Source: Gammaproteobacteria bacterium | GTDB lineage: Bacteria; Pseudomonadota; Gammaproteobacteria; Thiohalorhabdales; Thiohalorhabdaceae | Assembly: GCA_018609925.1 (NCBI GenBank) | Contig: JAHEOG010000097.1 | Coordinates: forward strand, 1 to 20,758 | Length of the DNA: 20,758 bases | Direction of reading: 5' to 3' | The notes under the pieces: generated by a model | What the model was told of the DNA's origin: nothing | What the model saw: the letters and a program-made list of their open reading frames with translations, nothing else | Databases searched by the model: none | In this document: in pieces, positions 1 through 8,137 of the stretch | Position numbering within the stretch: position 1 is the first letter of the stretch | Layout of the letters: each line of letters starts with the position of its first letter | Translations under genes and position numbers: made by a program

Positions 1-194
1 GGAAGGTGCAGGACCGCCACCAAGGGATAGATGGGCAGGGTCCAGGCCACTACCAGGGCTCCCAAGGGGGGACCGGGATCAGGCAGGCTTCGCCAGCCGA
101 TCAGATAAGGGCCCAGCCAGATTACGGCAAAGGCGATCAGTCCCATCAACGGGGGGACCAAGATGGCTTGAAGGATTCGCCCCGGACTCCCCAT
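1..194 (-). CDS. Small membrane protein, 3' end cut by the window edge
   Basis: Not recognised. An open frame begins at an ATG (192-194) and runs off the left edge, giving about 64 visible residues. Two hydrophobic stretches are visible, at about residues 8-31 (containing GLIAFAVIWLGPYLIG) and 44-63 (GALVVAWTLPIYPLVAVL), joined by a Pro/Gly-rich loop, so an inner-membrane protein is likely. The start lies 27 nt after the phosphoglucomutase stop, in the same frame and direction, with a G-rich stretch upstream that is only a fair ribosome site. It is probably the third gene of the symporter-pgm transcript. The full length and function cannot be told from this window. Confidence 0.55.
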   Translation of the reverse strand, partial: MGSPGRILQAILVPPLMGLIAFAVIWLGPYLIGWRSLPDPGPPLGALVVAWTLPIYPLVAVLHL

Positions 195-221
195 CCGCGA
201 TCCCCATCCCCCGCTTCGTAC

Positions 222-1862
222 CTACACCACCAGGCTAGGAGCCACCATGCCGGTGATGGCTTGGACCTCGGCGATCTCCCGGGAGATTTGCGCCAGATCC
301 CCGAGCACCTCCTGCAGCTCGTCGTTATGGCGCAGGGCATCGCCCTGCCACCGCTCCAGATAGACCCGCAGGGTGGCGCCCTGGGTGCCCGTGCCGGACA
401 GGCGGTAGACGACCCGGGAGCCGTCCTCCAGGGTCACCCGGATCCCCTGGCCCTCGATGGCGTGGCCATCGATGGGGTCGGTATAGGCGAACTCATCGGC
501 GCCGCTCACCCGCAGGCCCGGCCCGGTCAGGGCTCCGGGGAGCTCGCCCAGCTTGTCCCGCAGGCCCTGGATCACCCGATCCCCCTGCTCCCGGGTCAGC
601 CCCTCGTAGTCGTGGCGGGTGTAGAAGTCCCGTCCGAAGCGCGCCCAGTGGTCCCGGACCACGGCCTCCACCGAGATCCGGCGCTCGGCGAGGATGGAGA
701 GCCAAGCAAGGACGGCCCACAGGCCGTCCTTTTCCCGGACGTGATCGCTGGACGTCCCGAAGGATTCCTCGCCGCAGAGCTGGATGCGCCCGGCGTCGAG
801 AAGGTTACCGAAGAACTTCCAACCGGTAGGGGTCTCGAAGGCCTCGTAGCCGTGGGCCCGGGCCACCCGGTCCACCGCGCGGGAGGTGGGCATGGACCGC
901 GCCACGCCCATTACCCGACCGCGGTAGCCCGGGATCCGGTCCAGGTGATCGGCGAGCACAGCAAGGGAATCGGGGGGGCTCACGAAGAACCGCCGGCCGA
1001 CGATCATGTTGCGATCGCCGTCGCCGTCGGAGGCGGCCCCGAAATCCGGGCCGTCGTCGGCCTCCATGCGGGCCATGAGATCGACGGCGCGGGTGGGGTT
1101 GGGATCGGGATGGCCGCCCCCGAAGTCGGGGCGGGGCTCCCCGTTGATCACGGTACCGGGCGGCGCCCCCAGCTCGTCCTCCAAGAGCGCCTTGGCGTAG
1201 GGACCGGTGACCGCGTGCATGGCATCGAACACCATGGAGAACCGGCCGGAGGCGAACAGCCCCCGCAGGGCGTCGAAGTCGAAGAGCTCGTTCATCAGGG
1301 CCTTGTAGTCGGCGACGGGATCGATGACCGCCACCGGCATCCCAGCGATCTGGGTCTCGTGCTCGCGCTCCAGGTCGACCTCTCCACCTTCCGCCACGAT
1401 GCGGTAGCGCTCCAGCTCGCGGGAACGGGCGTAGACCGCCTCGGTGACCCCCTCCGGGGCAGGTCCGCCGTTGCCGGTGTTGAGCTTGACCCCGAAATCG
1501 CCCTGGGGCCCGCCGGGATTGTGACTGGCCGTAAGGAGGATGCCCGCCACCGCTTGACGGCGCCGGATGATCGCCGAGCAGGCCGGTGTGGAGAGCAAGC
1601 CCCGACGCCCCACCAGCACGCGCCCCACCCCACTGGCCGAGGCCATGGCCAAAATCGTTCGCAGGGCGGGATCGCTGTAGTACCGCCCGTCTCCGCCCAG
1701 CACCAGGGTGCCACCGTGCAGCTCGGGCACCGCGTCGAAAATGGCCTGGACGAAGTTCTCCAGATACCCCGGCTGGGAGAACTGGGCGACCGTCTTGCGC
1801 AGCCCCGAGGTTCCAGGGCGCTGGTCGGTAAAGGGGGTTGTGGCTTCCTCCAAGACGGCCAT
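222..1862 (-). CDS. pgm: Phosphoglucomutase (alpha-D-glucose-phosphate specific)
   Basis: Interconverts glucose 1-phosphate and glucose 6-phosphate in the cytoplasm, linking glycolysis to glycogen and nucleotide-sugar synthesis. The 546-residue length matches the PgmA/PGM1 branch of the alpha-D-phosphohexomutase superfamily. Visible motifs are the phosphoserine loop TASHNPGG (about 111-118, Ser113), the Mg-binding loop DGDGDR (279-284), the sugar-binding loop GEESFG (364-369) followed by the family stretch SSDHVREKDGLWA, and a C-terminal phosphate-binding loop SGTGTQGATLR. The N-terminal RPGTSGLRK is also typical. The last loop reads TQ where SAG or SSG is commoner, probably a tolerated change. 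The ATG start has a strong AAGGAGGAG site upstream. It starts 35 nt after the symporter stop, so the two are probably co-transcribed. Confidence 0.96.
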   Translation of the reverse strand: MAVLEEATTPFTDQRPGTSGLRKTVAQFSQPGYLENFVQAIFDAVPELHGGTLVLGGDGRYYSDPALRTILAMASASGVGRVLVGRRGLLSTPACSAIIRRRQAVAGILLTASHNPGGPQGDFGVKLNTGNGGPAPEGVTEAVYARSRELERYRIVAEGGEVDLEREHETQIAGMPVAVIDPVADYKALMNELFDFDALRGLFASGRFSMVFDAMHAVTGPYAKALLEDELGAPPGTVINGEPRPDFGGGHPDPNPTRAVDLMARMEADDGPDFGAASDGDGDRNMIVGRRFFVSPPDSLAVLADHLDRIPGYRGRVMGVARSMPTSRAVDRVARAHGYEAFETPTGWKFFGNLLDAGRIQLCGEESFGTSSDHVREKDGLWAVLAWLSILAERRISVEAVVRDHWARFGRDFYTRHDYEGLTREQGDRVIQGLRDKLGELPGALTGPGLRVSGADEFAYTDPIDGHAIEGQGIRVTLEDGSRVVYRLSGTGTQGATLRVYLERWQGDALRHNDELQEVLGDLAQISREIAEVQAITGMVAPSLVV

Positions 1863-1897
1863 TACGGGGGCTCCTCCTTAGGCTCCCAAGGATCGGG

Positions 1898-3250
1898 CTA
1901 GGTCGGGCTGCGAGCGAAGTAATCCCGGCTGATCCGGAAGACCACCGGCGACAGCAAAAGCAGCGCAACCAGGTTGGGGATGGCCATCAAGGCCATGGTG
2001 ACATCGGCGAGGCTCCAGATGAGGCGCAGGCTGGCCACCGCTCCGACGAAGACCGCCACCACCCAAAGCAACCGGAACACCAAGAAGCCTCGAACGCCGA
2101 TGAGGTATTCCATGCAGCGCTCGGCGTAGTAGGCCCAGGTCAGGGTAGTGGAAAAGGCGAATATGACCAGACCGAAGGCCACCACGAAATCCCCCGGGCC
2201 CGGAAGGCCTTGGCTGAAGGCCAAGGTGGTCAGCCCGGCTCCGTTCTCGCCACTGGTCCAGGCCCCGGTGGTAACGATCACCAGGGCGGTCATGGTGCAG
2301 ACGATGATGGTATCGATGAAGGTGCCGAGCATGCCCACCACCCCCTGGCGAACCGGCCGGTCCGTGCGGGCCGCGGCGTGGGCGATGGGGGCCGAGCCCA
2401 GCCCCGCCTCGTTGGAGAACAGACCGCGGGCGACACCGAACTGGATGGCGGCGATCACTCCTGCTCCAGCGAAGCCGCCCGCCGCGGCCGTCCCGGAGAA
2501 GGCGTCGGTGAAGATACGCGCCACCCCTTGAGGGATCTCCGCATAGTTCGCCGCCAGGATGATGAGGGCCCCGGCCACGTAGATGATCCCCATGATCGGG
2601 ACCAAGGTCTCCGCGACCCGCGCGATGCGGCGGATGCCGCCGAGGATGACGCTGAAAACCAGCACGGCCATCACCAGGCCCGTGACCCAGCCCGGGACCC
2701 CCAGGGCAGTGTCCAGGGAATCCGCCACCGAGTTGGACTGCACAGTGTTGCCGATACCAAAGGCGGCGATCACCGCCAGAACCGCGAAGGTCCCCCCCAG
2801 CCAGCGCCAGCGCTCCCCCAGCCCGTGGCGGATGTAGTACATGGGTCCGCCCACGTGCATGCCGCGCGTGTCCACCTCCCGGTATCGCACCGCCAATACC
2901 GCCTCGGCGTACTTGGTCGCCATGCCCACCAGGGCGGTGACCCACATCCAGAGCACGGCTCCGGGCCCGCCCAGGTAGATGGCCGTCCCCACCCCGGCGA
3001 TATTGCCGGTTCCGATGGTTGCGGACATGGAGGTCATGAGGGCAGCGAAGGGGGTGATCTCGCCCTCCCCCTTCTGTTCCCCGGACCGGCGTCCGCGCCA
3101 GAGCATGCGGAAGCCGTAACCCAGCTTGCGGATGGGCAGCAGCCGCAGGCCGAGGGTCAGGTACAGCCCCGTGCCCAACAGCAGGATTAGCAATACGGGC
3201 GTCCACAGGGCCCCGCTCACGGATTCCAGGAAGGCGTTGATCGCGTCCAT
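1898..3250 (-). CDS. AGCS-family sodium:alanine/glycine symporter
   Basis: A 450-residue polytopic inner-membrane protein expected to import alanine or glycine with Na+ (alanine/glycine:cation symporter family). Family signatures are GTGNIAGVGTAI (about 80-91) with GGPGAVLWMW after it, GGPMYYI (134-140), and RGLFSNEAGLGSAPIAHAA (about 275-293), the classic AGCS motif. Roughly ten or eleven hydrophobic segments are visible and the length is normal for the family. The ATG start is preceded by AAAGGGGA. It is the first gene of a minus-strand unit followed closely by pgm, and it diverges from purB across about 130 bp. The actual substrate cannot be assigned from sequence alone, and the reason for pairing with a sugar-phosphate mutase is not evident. 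Confidence 0.93.
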   Translation of the reverse strand: MDAINAFLESVSGALWTPVLLILLLGTGLYLTLGLRLLPIRKLGYGFRMLWRGRRSGEQKGEGEITPFAALMTSMSATIGTGNIAGVGTAIYLGGPGAVLWMWVTALVGMATKYAEAVLAVRYREVDTRGMHVGGPMYYIRHGLGERWRWLGGTFAVLAVIAAFGIGNTVQSNSVADSLDTALGVPGWVTGLVMAVLVFSVILGGIRRIARVAETLVPIMGIIYVAGALIILAANYAEIPQGVARIFTDAFSGTAAAGGFAGAGVIAAIQFGVARGLFSNEAGLGSAPIAHAAARTDRPVRQGVVGMLGTFIDTIIVCTMTALVIVTTGAWTSGENGAGLTTLAFSQGLPGPGDFVVAFGLVIFAFSTTLTWAYYAERCMEYLIGVRGFLVFRLLWVVAVFVGAVASLRLIWSLADVTMALMAIPNLVALLLLSPVVFRISRDYFARSPT

Positions 3251-3382
3251 GGATTCCCCTTTGGCGCCGGGTCCCTTTCCGACCCACTAGAAGGAAGGAC
3301 GGCTCCAAGCGTCCGGGGCGCTGAGCCCGGCGAAAGCGGCATGGTAAGGTAACACGACCGCGCCCGCGAACGAGGTGGAGCC

Positions 3383-4750
3383 ATGGAGACCGACCCCCTA
3401 ACAGCCCTGTCCCCGCTGGACGGACGCTATGCCGACAAGGTATCGGACCTGGCTCCGCACTTCAGCGAGCTCGGGATCATCCGCAACCGCGTCCGGGTCG
3501 AGATCACCTGGTTCCGGGCGCTGGCCGAAGATCCCGGGGTTACCGGTCTGCCACCCCTTTCGACGGACGCGCAGGCCTTTCTGGACGATCTGGGCGGGAG
3601 CTTCTCGCTGGCCGATGCCAAGCGGGTCAAGGCCATCGAGGCGGAGACCAACCACGACGTCAAGGCGGTGGAATACTTCCTGAAGGAGCGCCTCGGGGAG
3701 CATCCCGAGCTGGGCCCCGTCACCGAGCACTGCCACTTCGCCTGTACCTCCGAGGACATCAACAACCTGGCCTACGCCCTCGCGCTCAAGGAGGCCCGGG
3801 AAACCGTCCTTTTGCCCGCCGTGGACCAGCTCCTGAAACGGCTCCGGGACCGGGCCCACGAGTGGGCCGAGGAGCCGATGCTCGCCCGCACCCACGGCCA
3901 GGCCGCCACCCCCACCACCGTAGGCAAGGAAATGGCGGTGTTCGCGCACCGGTTGACCCAAGCGCGACAAACCCTGTCCGCGTGTCCGATTCGTGGCAAG
4001 TGCAATGGGGCGACCGGGAGCTTCAACGCCCACTTGGCGGCCTATCCGGAGGTGGACTGGCCGGGGCTCAGCCGGCGCTTCGTGGAAGGCCTGGGACTGG
4101 AATGGAGCGCCCACACCACTCAGATCGAGCCCCACGACTACCTGGCCGAGCTGTTCGGCGCGATGAGCCGGCTCAATACCATTGTTTTGGACATGTGCCG
4201 GGACCTGTGGGGCTACATCAGCTTCGGATACTTCCGGCAAGCCTTGGCGGAAGGCGAGGTGGGAAGCTCCACCATGCCCCATAAGGTAAACCCCATAGAC
4301 TTCGAGAACGCGGAGGGCAACCTGGGATTGGCCAACGCCGGCTTGGACCATCTGGCCGCCTCGTTGCCCGTGTCTCGCTTCCAGCGCGACCTCACCGACT
4401 CCACCGCACAGCGCAACATCGGCACAGCCCTGGGGCACTCCCTGCTCGCCTATCGGGCAGCCGCCCCCGGTCTCGACAAGCTCGAGCTGAACCGGCAGCG
4501 CCTAACGGAGGACCTGGAAGGGGCGTGGGAAGTCCTCGCCGAGGCGATCCAGACCGTCATGCGCCGCCACGGAGTGGACCAGCCCTACGAGCGGCTCAAG
4601 GGCCTGACCCGGGGACAAGGGGTCGATGCCGAGCGACTGGCGGAATTCATCGACACCCTGCCCCTGCCCCAGGTCGAGCTGGACCGGCTCAAGGCGCTGA
4701 CACCCGCCACCTATATCGGAAATGCAGCCGAGCAGGCTCGCCAAGTCTGA
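3383..4750 (+). CDS. purB: Adenylosuccinate lyase (long, E. coli type)
   Basis: Acts twice in purine synthesis: it releases fumarate from SAICAR to give AICAR, and from adenylosuccinate to give AMP. The 455 residues align over the whole length with E. coli PurB (456 aa). Visible landmarks are the N-terminal LTALSPLDGRYADKV, TNHDVKAVEYFLKE, the CTSEDINNLAYAL segment, the general-acid histidine in ARTHGQAATP (His171), and the fumarase/aspartase-superfamily signature GSSTMPHKVNPIDFENAEGN at 294-313, where Ser295 corresponds to the mobile-loop catalytic serine. The ATG follows GAGGTGGAG. It appears monocistronic: the next plus-strand gene is about 230 bp away and has its own candidate promoter. 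Confidence 0.97.
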   Translation: METDPLTALSPLDGRYADKVSDLAPHFSELGIIRNRVRVEITWFRALAEDPGVTGLPPLSTDAQAFLDDLGGSFSLADAKRVKAIEAETNHDVKAVEYFLKERLGEHPELGPVTEHCHFACTSEDINNLAYALALKEARETVLLPAVDQLLKRLRDRAHEWAEEPMLARTHGQAATPTTVGKEMAVFAHRLTQARQTLSACPIRGKCNGATGSFNAHLAAYPEVDWPGLSRRFVEGLGLEWSAHTTQIEPHDYLAELFGAMSRLNTIVLDMCRDLWGYISFGYFRQALAEGEVGSSTMPHKVNPIDFENAEGNLGLANAGLDHLAASLPVSRFQRDLTDSTAQRNIGTALGHSLLAYRAAAPGLDKLELNRQRLTEDLEGAWEVLAEAIQTVMRRHGVDQPYERLKGLTRGQGVDAERLAEFIDTLPLPQVELDRLKALTPATYIGNAAEQARQV

Positions 4751-4861
4751 CCACTCACCGCGCGATAATCCCCGGGAGACCGATCCCTCAGCCTCCCTTA
4801 TACCCCCCTTTCAAGCTCCTCATGCCAGCACTTTCACCACTGTCTTCCGATACATCCGGGA

Positions 4862-4890
4862 TTGACTCCCTGGCAAGGGGATTTTACTTT
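4862..4890 (+). promoter_or_regulatory. Candidate sigma70-like promoter for the small membrane protein gene
   Basis: TTGACT at 4862-4867 and TACTTT at 4885-4890 are separated by exactly 17 bp. The -35 is a near-perfect match and the -10 keeps the first two T/A positions and the final T. It lies in a locally AT-richer stretch about 90 bp before the start codon of the small membrane protein gene, inside the longest non-coding gap of the window (4751-4978). No other element is evident in that gap. Confidence 0.45.
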
Positions 4891-4978
4891 GCCCAAGACG
4901 AGGCTACGGATGCTTCACGGAGACAGCTCGTGTCCGTAACCCCATCGGAACCACCCAAAAGAAAGAAGGGGTGTCGCC

Positions 4979-5260
4979 ATGTTCATGGTTTTCGGCGAAT
5001 TCCTAGCTTTCCTGATTATTGCGGTAATTGTCGCGGCCATCATCCATTACGGCTTCGGCTACTACGCCGTTTCCGGCGCCGGATCGTTTTTGTCCAAGGT
5101 CGTGATTGCCTATGTCGGAGCCTGGGTCTCGGAGCCAGTCATCGGGGCCTGGTGGGATGTCGTTTCCTACGGGGATGTCTACATCGTTCCGGCCATCATC
5201 GGCGCTGCCGGCCTGACCATCCTGGCGGTCGACGTCGCGCAGACATTCGGCAAACGCTAG
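4979..5260 (+). CDS. Small three-helix membrane protein, function unknown
   Basis: A 93-residue hydrophobic protein that I do not recognise with confidence. Three probable membrane helices are seen: residues 4-24 (EFLAFLIIAVIVAAIIHYG), about 38-58 (VVIAYVGAWVSEPVIGAWW) and about 67-87 (VYIVPAIIGAAGLTILAVDVA), with a short basic tail GKR. There are several small-residue positions (GAG, GAW, GAAG) suited to helix packing, and many aromatics around loop 1. There is no signal-peptidase site. The ATG is preceded by AAGAAGGGG at a suitable distance. A candidate promoter upstream and a strong hairpin 20 bp downstream make it look like a free-standing transcription unit. Its base composition is less G+C-rich than its neighbours, partly because of the hydrophobic codons. 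Confidence 0.8.
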   Translation: MFMVFGEFLAFLIIAVIVAAIIHYGFGYYAVSGAGSFLSKVVIAYVGAWVSEPVIGAWWDVVSYGDVYIVPAIIGAAGLTILAVDVAQTFGKR

Positions 5261-5280
5261 GCACCTGCGCCGTGACAAGG

Positions 5281-5320
5281 AAAGCCCGGGGGTGGTAGAT
5301 GGCCACCCCCGGGCTGCTTT
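5281..5320. terminator. Strong bidirectional hairpin terminator
   Basis: A perfect 12-bp G+C-rich stem (GCCCGGGGGTGG at 5284-5295 with CCACCCCCGGGC at 5303-5314) encloses a 7-nt loop. The plus strand continues CTGCTTT after the stem and the minus strand continues TTTCCTT. It sits between convergent genes, the small membrane protein gene ending at 5260 and the BON-domain gene ending at 5358, so it can serve both. Confidence 0.85.
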
Positions 5321-5357
5321 AGGCTCTGCCTCCCCGCTAGCTTCAGTCCCGGATTCA

Positions 5358-5858
5358 CTACCCCATCGGTTTCGAGGGGCGAGCCAGGGCGTGGCTCCCC
5401 TTTCGGGCCGTATCCGGGACCTGGAGTCGGGAGACCACCCGCCGCACCTCCCCGATCTGGTTGGTCGTCCGGACCGCCCGGGCCACCCGCTCCCAGGTCT
5501 CCAGCTCACCCTTCAGGGTAACCACCCCGGACTCCACGTCGACATTGATACTGGCGACGCTGCCCACCCCCAGAACTCCGGCCAGCGCCGTCTTCACCCG
5601 GGCCTGAAGGGCCCGATCGGCGGCCCAGGTGCTGCCCTCTTCGCTCCACTGACCCAGGTTATCCCGGACGTACTCGCCCTTTTCCTCCATGGACTCACGG
5701 ATCGCCCGCCCCAGATCCCCAATCTCCTTGCCGATCCCGCCTTCTCCGGAGGTAGGATCCTCTTCCGATGGACCCTCCTCCGGCGCTTCCCCCCAGGCCG
5801 GGCCCCATGCCAGAAGGACGGCCATTGCCGCAGTGACGATGCCTCTGGGCGCCGACAT
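5358..5858 (-). CDS. Secreted BON-domain protein
   Basis: A 166-residue exported protein. The chosen ATG (5856-5858) has a good AAAGGAG site and opens a clear signal peptide: SAPRG, a hydrophobic core TAAMAVLLAWGP, then AWG before EAPEE, with cleavage likely near residue 23. The open frame extends 37 codons further upstream, but that stretch is not signal-like. After an acidic, Gly/Glu-rich linker (about 24-80) comes one BON domain (about 81-148) with characteristic SINVDVESGVVTLKGELET. BON domains bind lipid or surfaces, and single-BON periplasmic proteins such as OsmY and DolP are tied to envelope stress. It lies 46 nt downstream of the quinone reductase gene and ends at a strong terminator, so it is probably the second gene of that unit. 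Exact role unknown. Confidence 0.85.
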   Translation of the reverse strand: MSAPRGIVTAAMAVLLAWGPAWGEAPEEGPSEEDPTSGEGGIGKEIGDLGRAIRESMEEKGEYVRDNLGQWSEEGSTWAADRALQARVKTALAGVLGVGSVASINVDVESGVVTLKGELETWERVARAVRTTNQIGEVRRVVSRLQVPDTARKGSHALARPSKPMG

Positions 5859-5904
5859 GCCAGCTCCTTTGCTGCTGTAGGACCGTTGGCCTTCCCTCTT
5901 GAAG

Positions 5905-6897
5905 CTAGCCCTCGATTCCGGGCAAGGGCCCTTCGGCAGGGAAGCGATCCCGATCGTGGGAGAACTCATAGTCGATCACCGGTCCCTTGGGGACGATACC
6001 GGTGGGGTTCAGGCCCGGATGGCTGCCGTAATAGTGGCGCTTGATGTGATCGAAGCCCACCGTATCGGCCACTCCCGGCACCTGATAGAGCTCGCGCAAG
6101 TAGCCGGAGAGATTGGGGAAATCGATCAAGCGCTGGCGATTGCACTTGAAGTGGCTGTAGTAAACGGGGTCAAACCGCACTAGGGTGGTGAACAGGCGCC
6201 AGTCGGCCTCTGTCAAGCGGTTGCCCACCAGGTATCGATGCCGCCCGAGTCGCTCCTCGATGGCATCCAGGGCACGGAACAAGGCGTCATAGCCCTCCTC
6301 GTAGGCGTCCTGGGTCTGCGCGAACCCGGCCTTATAGACCCCGTTGTTAACGTCCGAATAGACCCAGCCGTTGACCTCGTCGATCGCCTCCCGGTGCTCC
6401 GGGGGATAGAAGTCGAGGGCGGACTCGGCGATCTTGTCGAATTCGGAATTGAGCATGCGGATGATGTCGGCCGACTCGTTGCTGACCGCCGTTCCCGCCA
6501 CCTTGTCCCACAGCAGCGGCGTGGTTACCCGTCCGGTGTAATGAGGATCCGCCTTGAGGTAGACCCCCCGCAGGTACCGACAGCCGTTGACAGTGTCAGG
6601 TATGCAGCCGGGCTCCTCGGAGAAGTGCCAGCCTTCGTCGGTCATGATGGGGTCCACCACGGAAACGGTAATGGCCTCCTCCAGCCCCTTGAGCTGGCGG
6701 AAGAGGAGGGCGCGATGGGCCCATGGACAGGCAAGGGCCAAGTAGAGGTGGTAGCGCCCGGCCTCCGCCGGGAAGCCACTGGAACCGTCCCGAGTCACCC
6801 AGTCGCGGAACGGGCTCTCGGGTCGGACGAAACGGCCTTCCCGAACCTCCGGAGAGAAAGACTGCTTTTGCCACACCCCGTCGATCAGCTTGCCCAT
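5905..6897 (-). CDS. yqjG: Glutathionyl-hydroquinone reductase (Xi-class GST, YqjG type)
   Basis: Reduces glutathionyl-hydroquinones to free hydroquinones using glutathione, a cytosolic step in detoxifying quinones. The 330-residue protein resembles E. coli YqjG along its length: MGKLIDGVW at the start, RYHLYLALACPWAHR with the catalytic cysteine at about Cys57, DPHYTGRVTTPLLWDK, VSNESADIIRMLN, NNGVYKAGFA, LTEADWRLFTTLVRFDPVY and NPTGIVP near the end. The open frame begins ten codons earlier, but MGKLIDGVW is the conserved N terminus, and the ATG at 6895-6897 has GGAGG five bases upstream. It diverges from nadA, and the BON-domain gene follows 46 nt downstream. Confidence 0.94.
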   Translation of the reverse strand: MGKLIDGVWQKQSFSPEVREGRFVRPESPFRDWVTRDGSSGFPAEAGRYHLYLALACPWAHRALLFRQLKGLEEAITVSVVDPIMTDEGWHFSEEPGCIPDTVNGCRYLRGVYLKADPHYTGRVTTPLLWDKVAGTAVSNESADIIRMLNSEFDKIAESALDFYPPEHREAIDEVNGWVYSDVNNGVYKAGFAQTQDAYEEGYDALFRALDAIEERLGRHRYLVGNRLTEADWRLFTTLVRFDPVYYSHFKCNRQRLIDFPNLSGYLRELYQVPGVADTVGFDHIKRHYYGSHPGLNPTGIVPKGPVIDYEFSHDRDRFPAEGPLPGIEG

Positions 6898-6933
6898 GCG
6901 GCCTCCGACCCCCCAGGAAATTCGCACCTTTCC

Positions 6934-6948
6934 TCCGGTCTAACCGGA
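6934..6948. promoter_or_regulatory. Short inverted repeat in the yqjG-nadA divergent region
   Basis: TCCGGT and ACCGGA form a perfect 6-bp inverted repeat around CTA in the 146-bp space between two divergent starts. A second, overlapping half-pair (GTCTA with TAGAC ending near 6957) is also visible. The position suits an operator, but a chance palindrome is possible. No regulator gene lies beside it. Confidence 0.25.
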
Positions 6949-7043
6949 CAAGTAGACTGGCCCCGGCGGAAGGCAAGGGCTGCGGGCAACCGGCCCGGAC
7001 CGACTCTCCCGCCGTCATCGCCTTCGGGCAGAGGAGCGGACCC

Positions 7044-8117
7044 ATGGACGCCACCATCCCCATCGCACAGGTCGACGAGGACCAGCTCCCGGAGGGCCCC
7101 AGCATCGAGGAACAGGAACAGGCAATGGGGCCCGAGGAGCGCGAGGCCCTGTTGGAGCGAGCCGAGGCCCTGCTGCGGGAGAAGGATGCCGTTCTGGTGG
7201 CCCATTATTACACCTCGGGAGATCTTCAGGAGCTGGCCGATGCCACCGGAGGGACGGTCGCCGACTCCCTGGAGATGGCCCGCTTCGGTCACGAGCATCC
7301 CGCATCGACCCTGGTGGTGGCGGGGGTCCGGTTCATGGGGGAGACCGCCAAGATCCTGAACCCCGAGAAGCAGGTCCTGATGCCCAGCCTGGAAGCCGAA
7401 TGCTCCCTCGACCTGGGCTGTCCCCCGGACCAATTCGCCGCCTTCTGCGAAGAGCACCCCGATCGAACCGTCGTGGTCTACGCCAACACCTCGGCGGCGG
7501 TGAAGGCCCGTTCCGACTGGGTGGTGACCTCCTCCATCGCGGTGGACTTGGTCCGCCACCTCCACGCGCGCGGCGAAAAGATCCTGTTCGCCCCCGATCG
7601 CCACCTCGGCCACTACATCGAGCGCGAGACGGGGGCAGACATCCTCAACTGGCCCGGCTCCTGCGTGGTCCACGACCGCTTCAAGGGCGAGGAGCTCCAG
7701 GAGCTGATGGGCGAGCACCCCGAGGCCCGCGTCCTGGTCCATCCGGAGTCCCCGGAGCCGGTCATCCAGCAGGCGGACGTGGTGGGATCCACTACCCAGC
7801 TCATCCAGGCGGTGAAGGATCTGGAAGCGGAAACCTACATCGTGGCCACGGACCGCGGGATCTTCCACAAGATGCAGGAGGTGGCACCGGAGGCCCGTTT
7901 CCTGGAAGCCCCCAGCGCCGGCGTCAGCGCCACCTGCAAGAGTTGCGGCCACTGCCCCTGGATGGCCATGAACGGCGTCACCAATCTGATCAGCGCCCTG
8001 GAAACGGGGGCCAACGAGATCCAGGTGGATCGGGAGGTGGCCCGGGCCGCGTGGACCCCCCTCAAGCGGATGCTGGACTTCAACGCCGAGCGCAAGCGGG
8101 AGCTGCGCGGGGACTGA
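7044..8117 (+). CDS. nadA: Quinolinate synthase NadA
   Basis: Condenses iminoaspartate with dihydroxyacetone phosphate to quinolinate using a [4Fe-4S] cluster, the second step of de novo NAD synthesis. It has 357 residues from the ATG at 7044, which follows GAGGAG. The open frame runs on upstream for 107 more codons, but these are antisense to yqjG and unlike NadA. The three cluster cysteines are visible: LEAECSLDLGC (Cys120), WPGSCVVHD (Cys207) and SCGHCPWMAMN (Cys304). Other family segments are LVAHYYTSGDLQELAD, VVAGVRFMGETAKIL, VYANTSAAVKA and FAPDRHLG. nadB and nadC are not in the window. It converges on the thioredoxin-like gene with only 20 bp between stops. Confidence 0.97.
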   Translation: MDATIPIAQVDEDQLPEGPSIEEQEQAMGPEEREALLERAEALLREKDAVLVAHYYTSGDLQELADATGGTVADSLEMARFGHEHPASTLVVAGVRFMGETAKILNPEKQVLMPSLEAECSLDLGCPPDQFAAFCEEHPDRTVVVYANTSAAVKARSDWVVTSSIAVDLVRHLHARGEKILFAPDRHLGHYIERETGADILNWPGSCVVHDRFKGEELQELMGEHPEARVLVHPESPEPVIQQADVVGSTTQLIQAVKDLEAETYIVATDRGIFHKMQEVAPEARFLEAPSAGVSATCKSCGHCPWMAMNGVTNLISALETGANEIQVDREVARAAWTPLKRMLDFNAERKRELRGD

Positions 8118-8137
8118 AGTCCCTCGGCGGGCACAGG

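Noticed and set aside
6..1901. A 631-codon plus-strand open frame opposite phosphoglucomutase
   Set aside because: It is a stop-poor antisense shadow in G+C-rich DNA. The composition (Gly/His/Pro/Gln-rich) is unlike a folded protein, while the opposite strand has a complete family match.
1838..3308. Long open frames on both strands overlapping the AGCS symporter
   Set aside because: They are Arg/His/Gly-rich low-complexity shadows with no family features. The symporter frame shows signature motifs and a ribosome site.
5859..5969. Upstream extension of the BON-domain protein
   Set aside because: It would overlap the end of yqjG and bury the signal peptide. The chosen start has AAAGGAG and a proper signal sequence.
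6723..7043. N-terminal extension of NadA by 107 codons
   Set aside because: The extra codons lie antisense to yqjG and in its promoter region, do not resemble NadA, and the ATG at 7044 has a good GAGGAG site.
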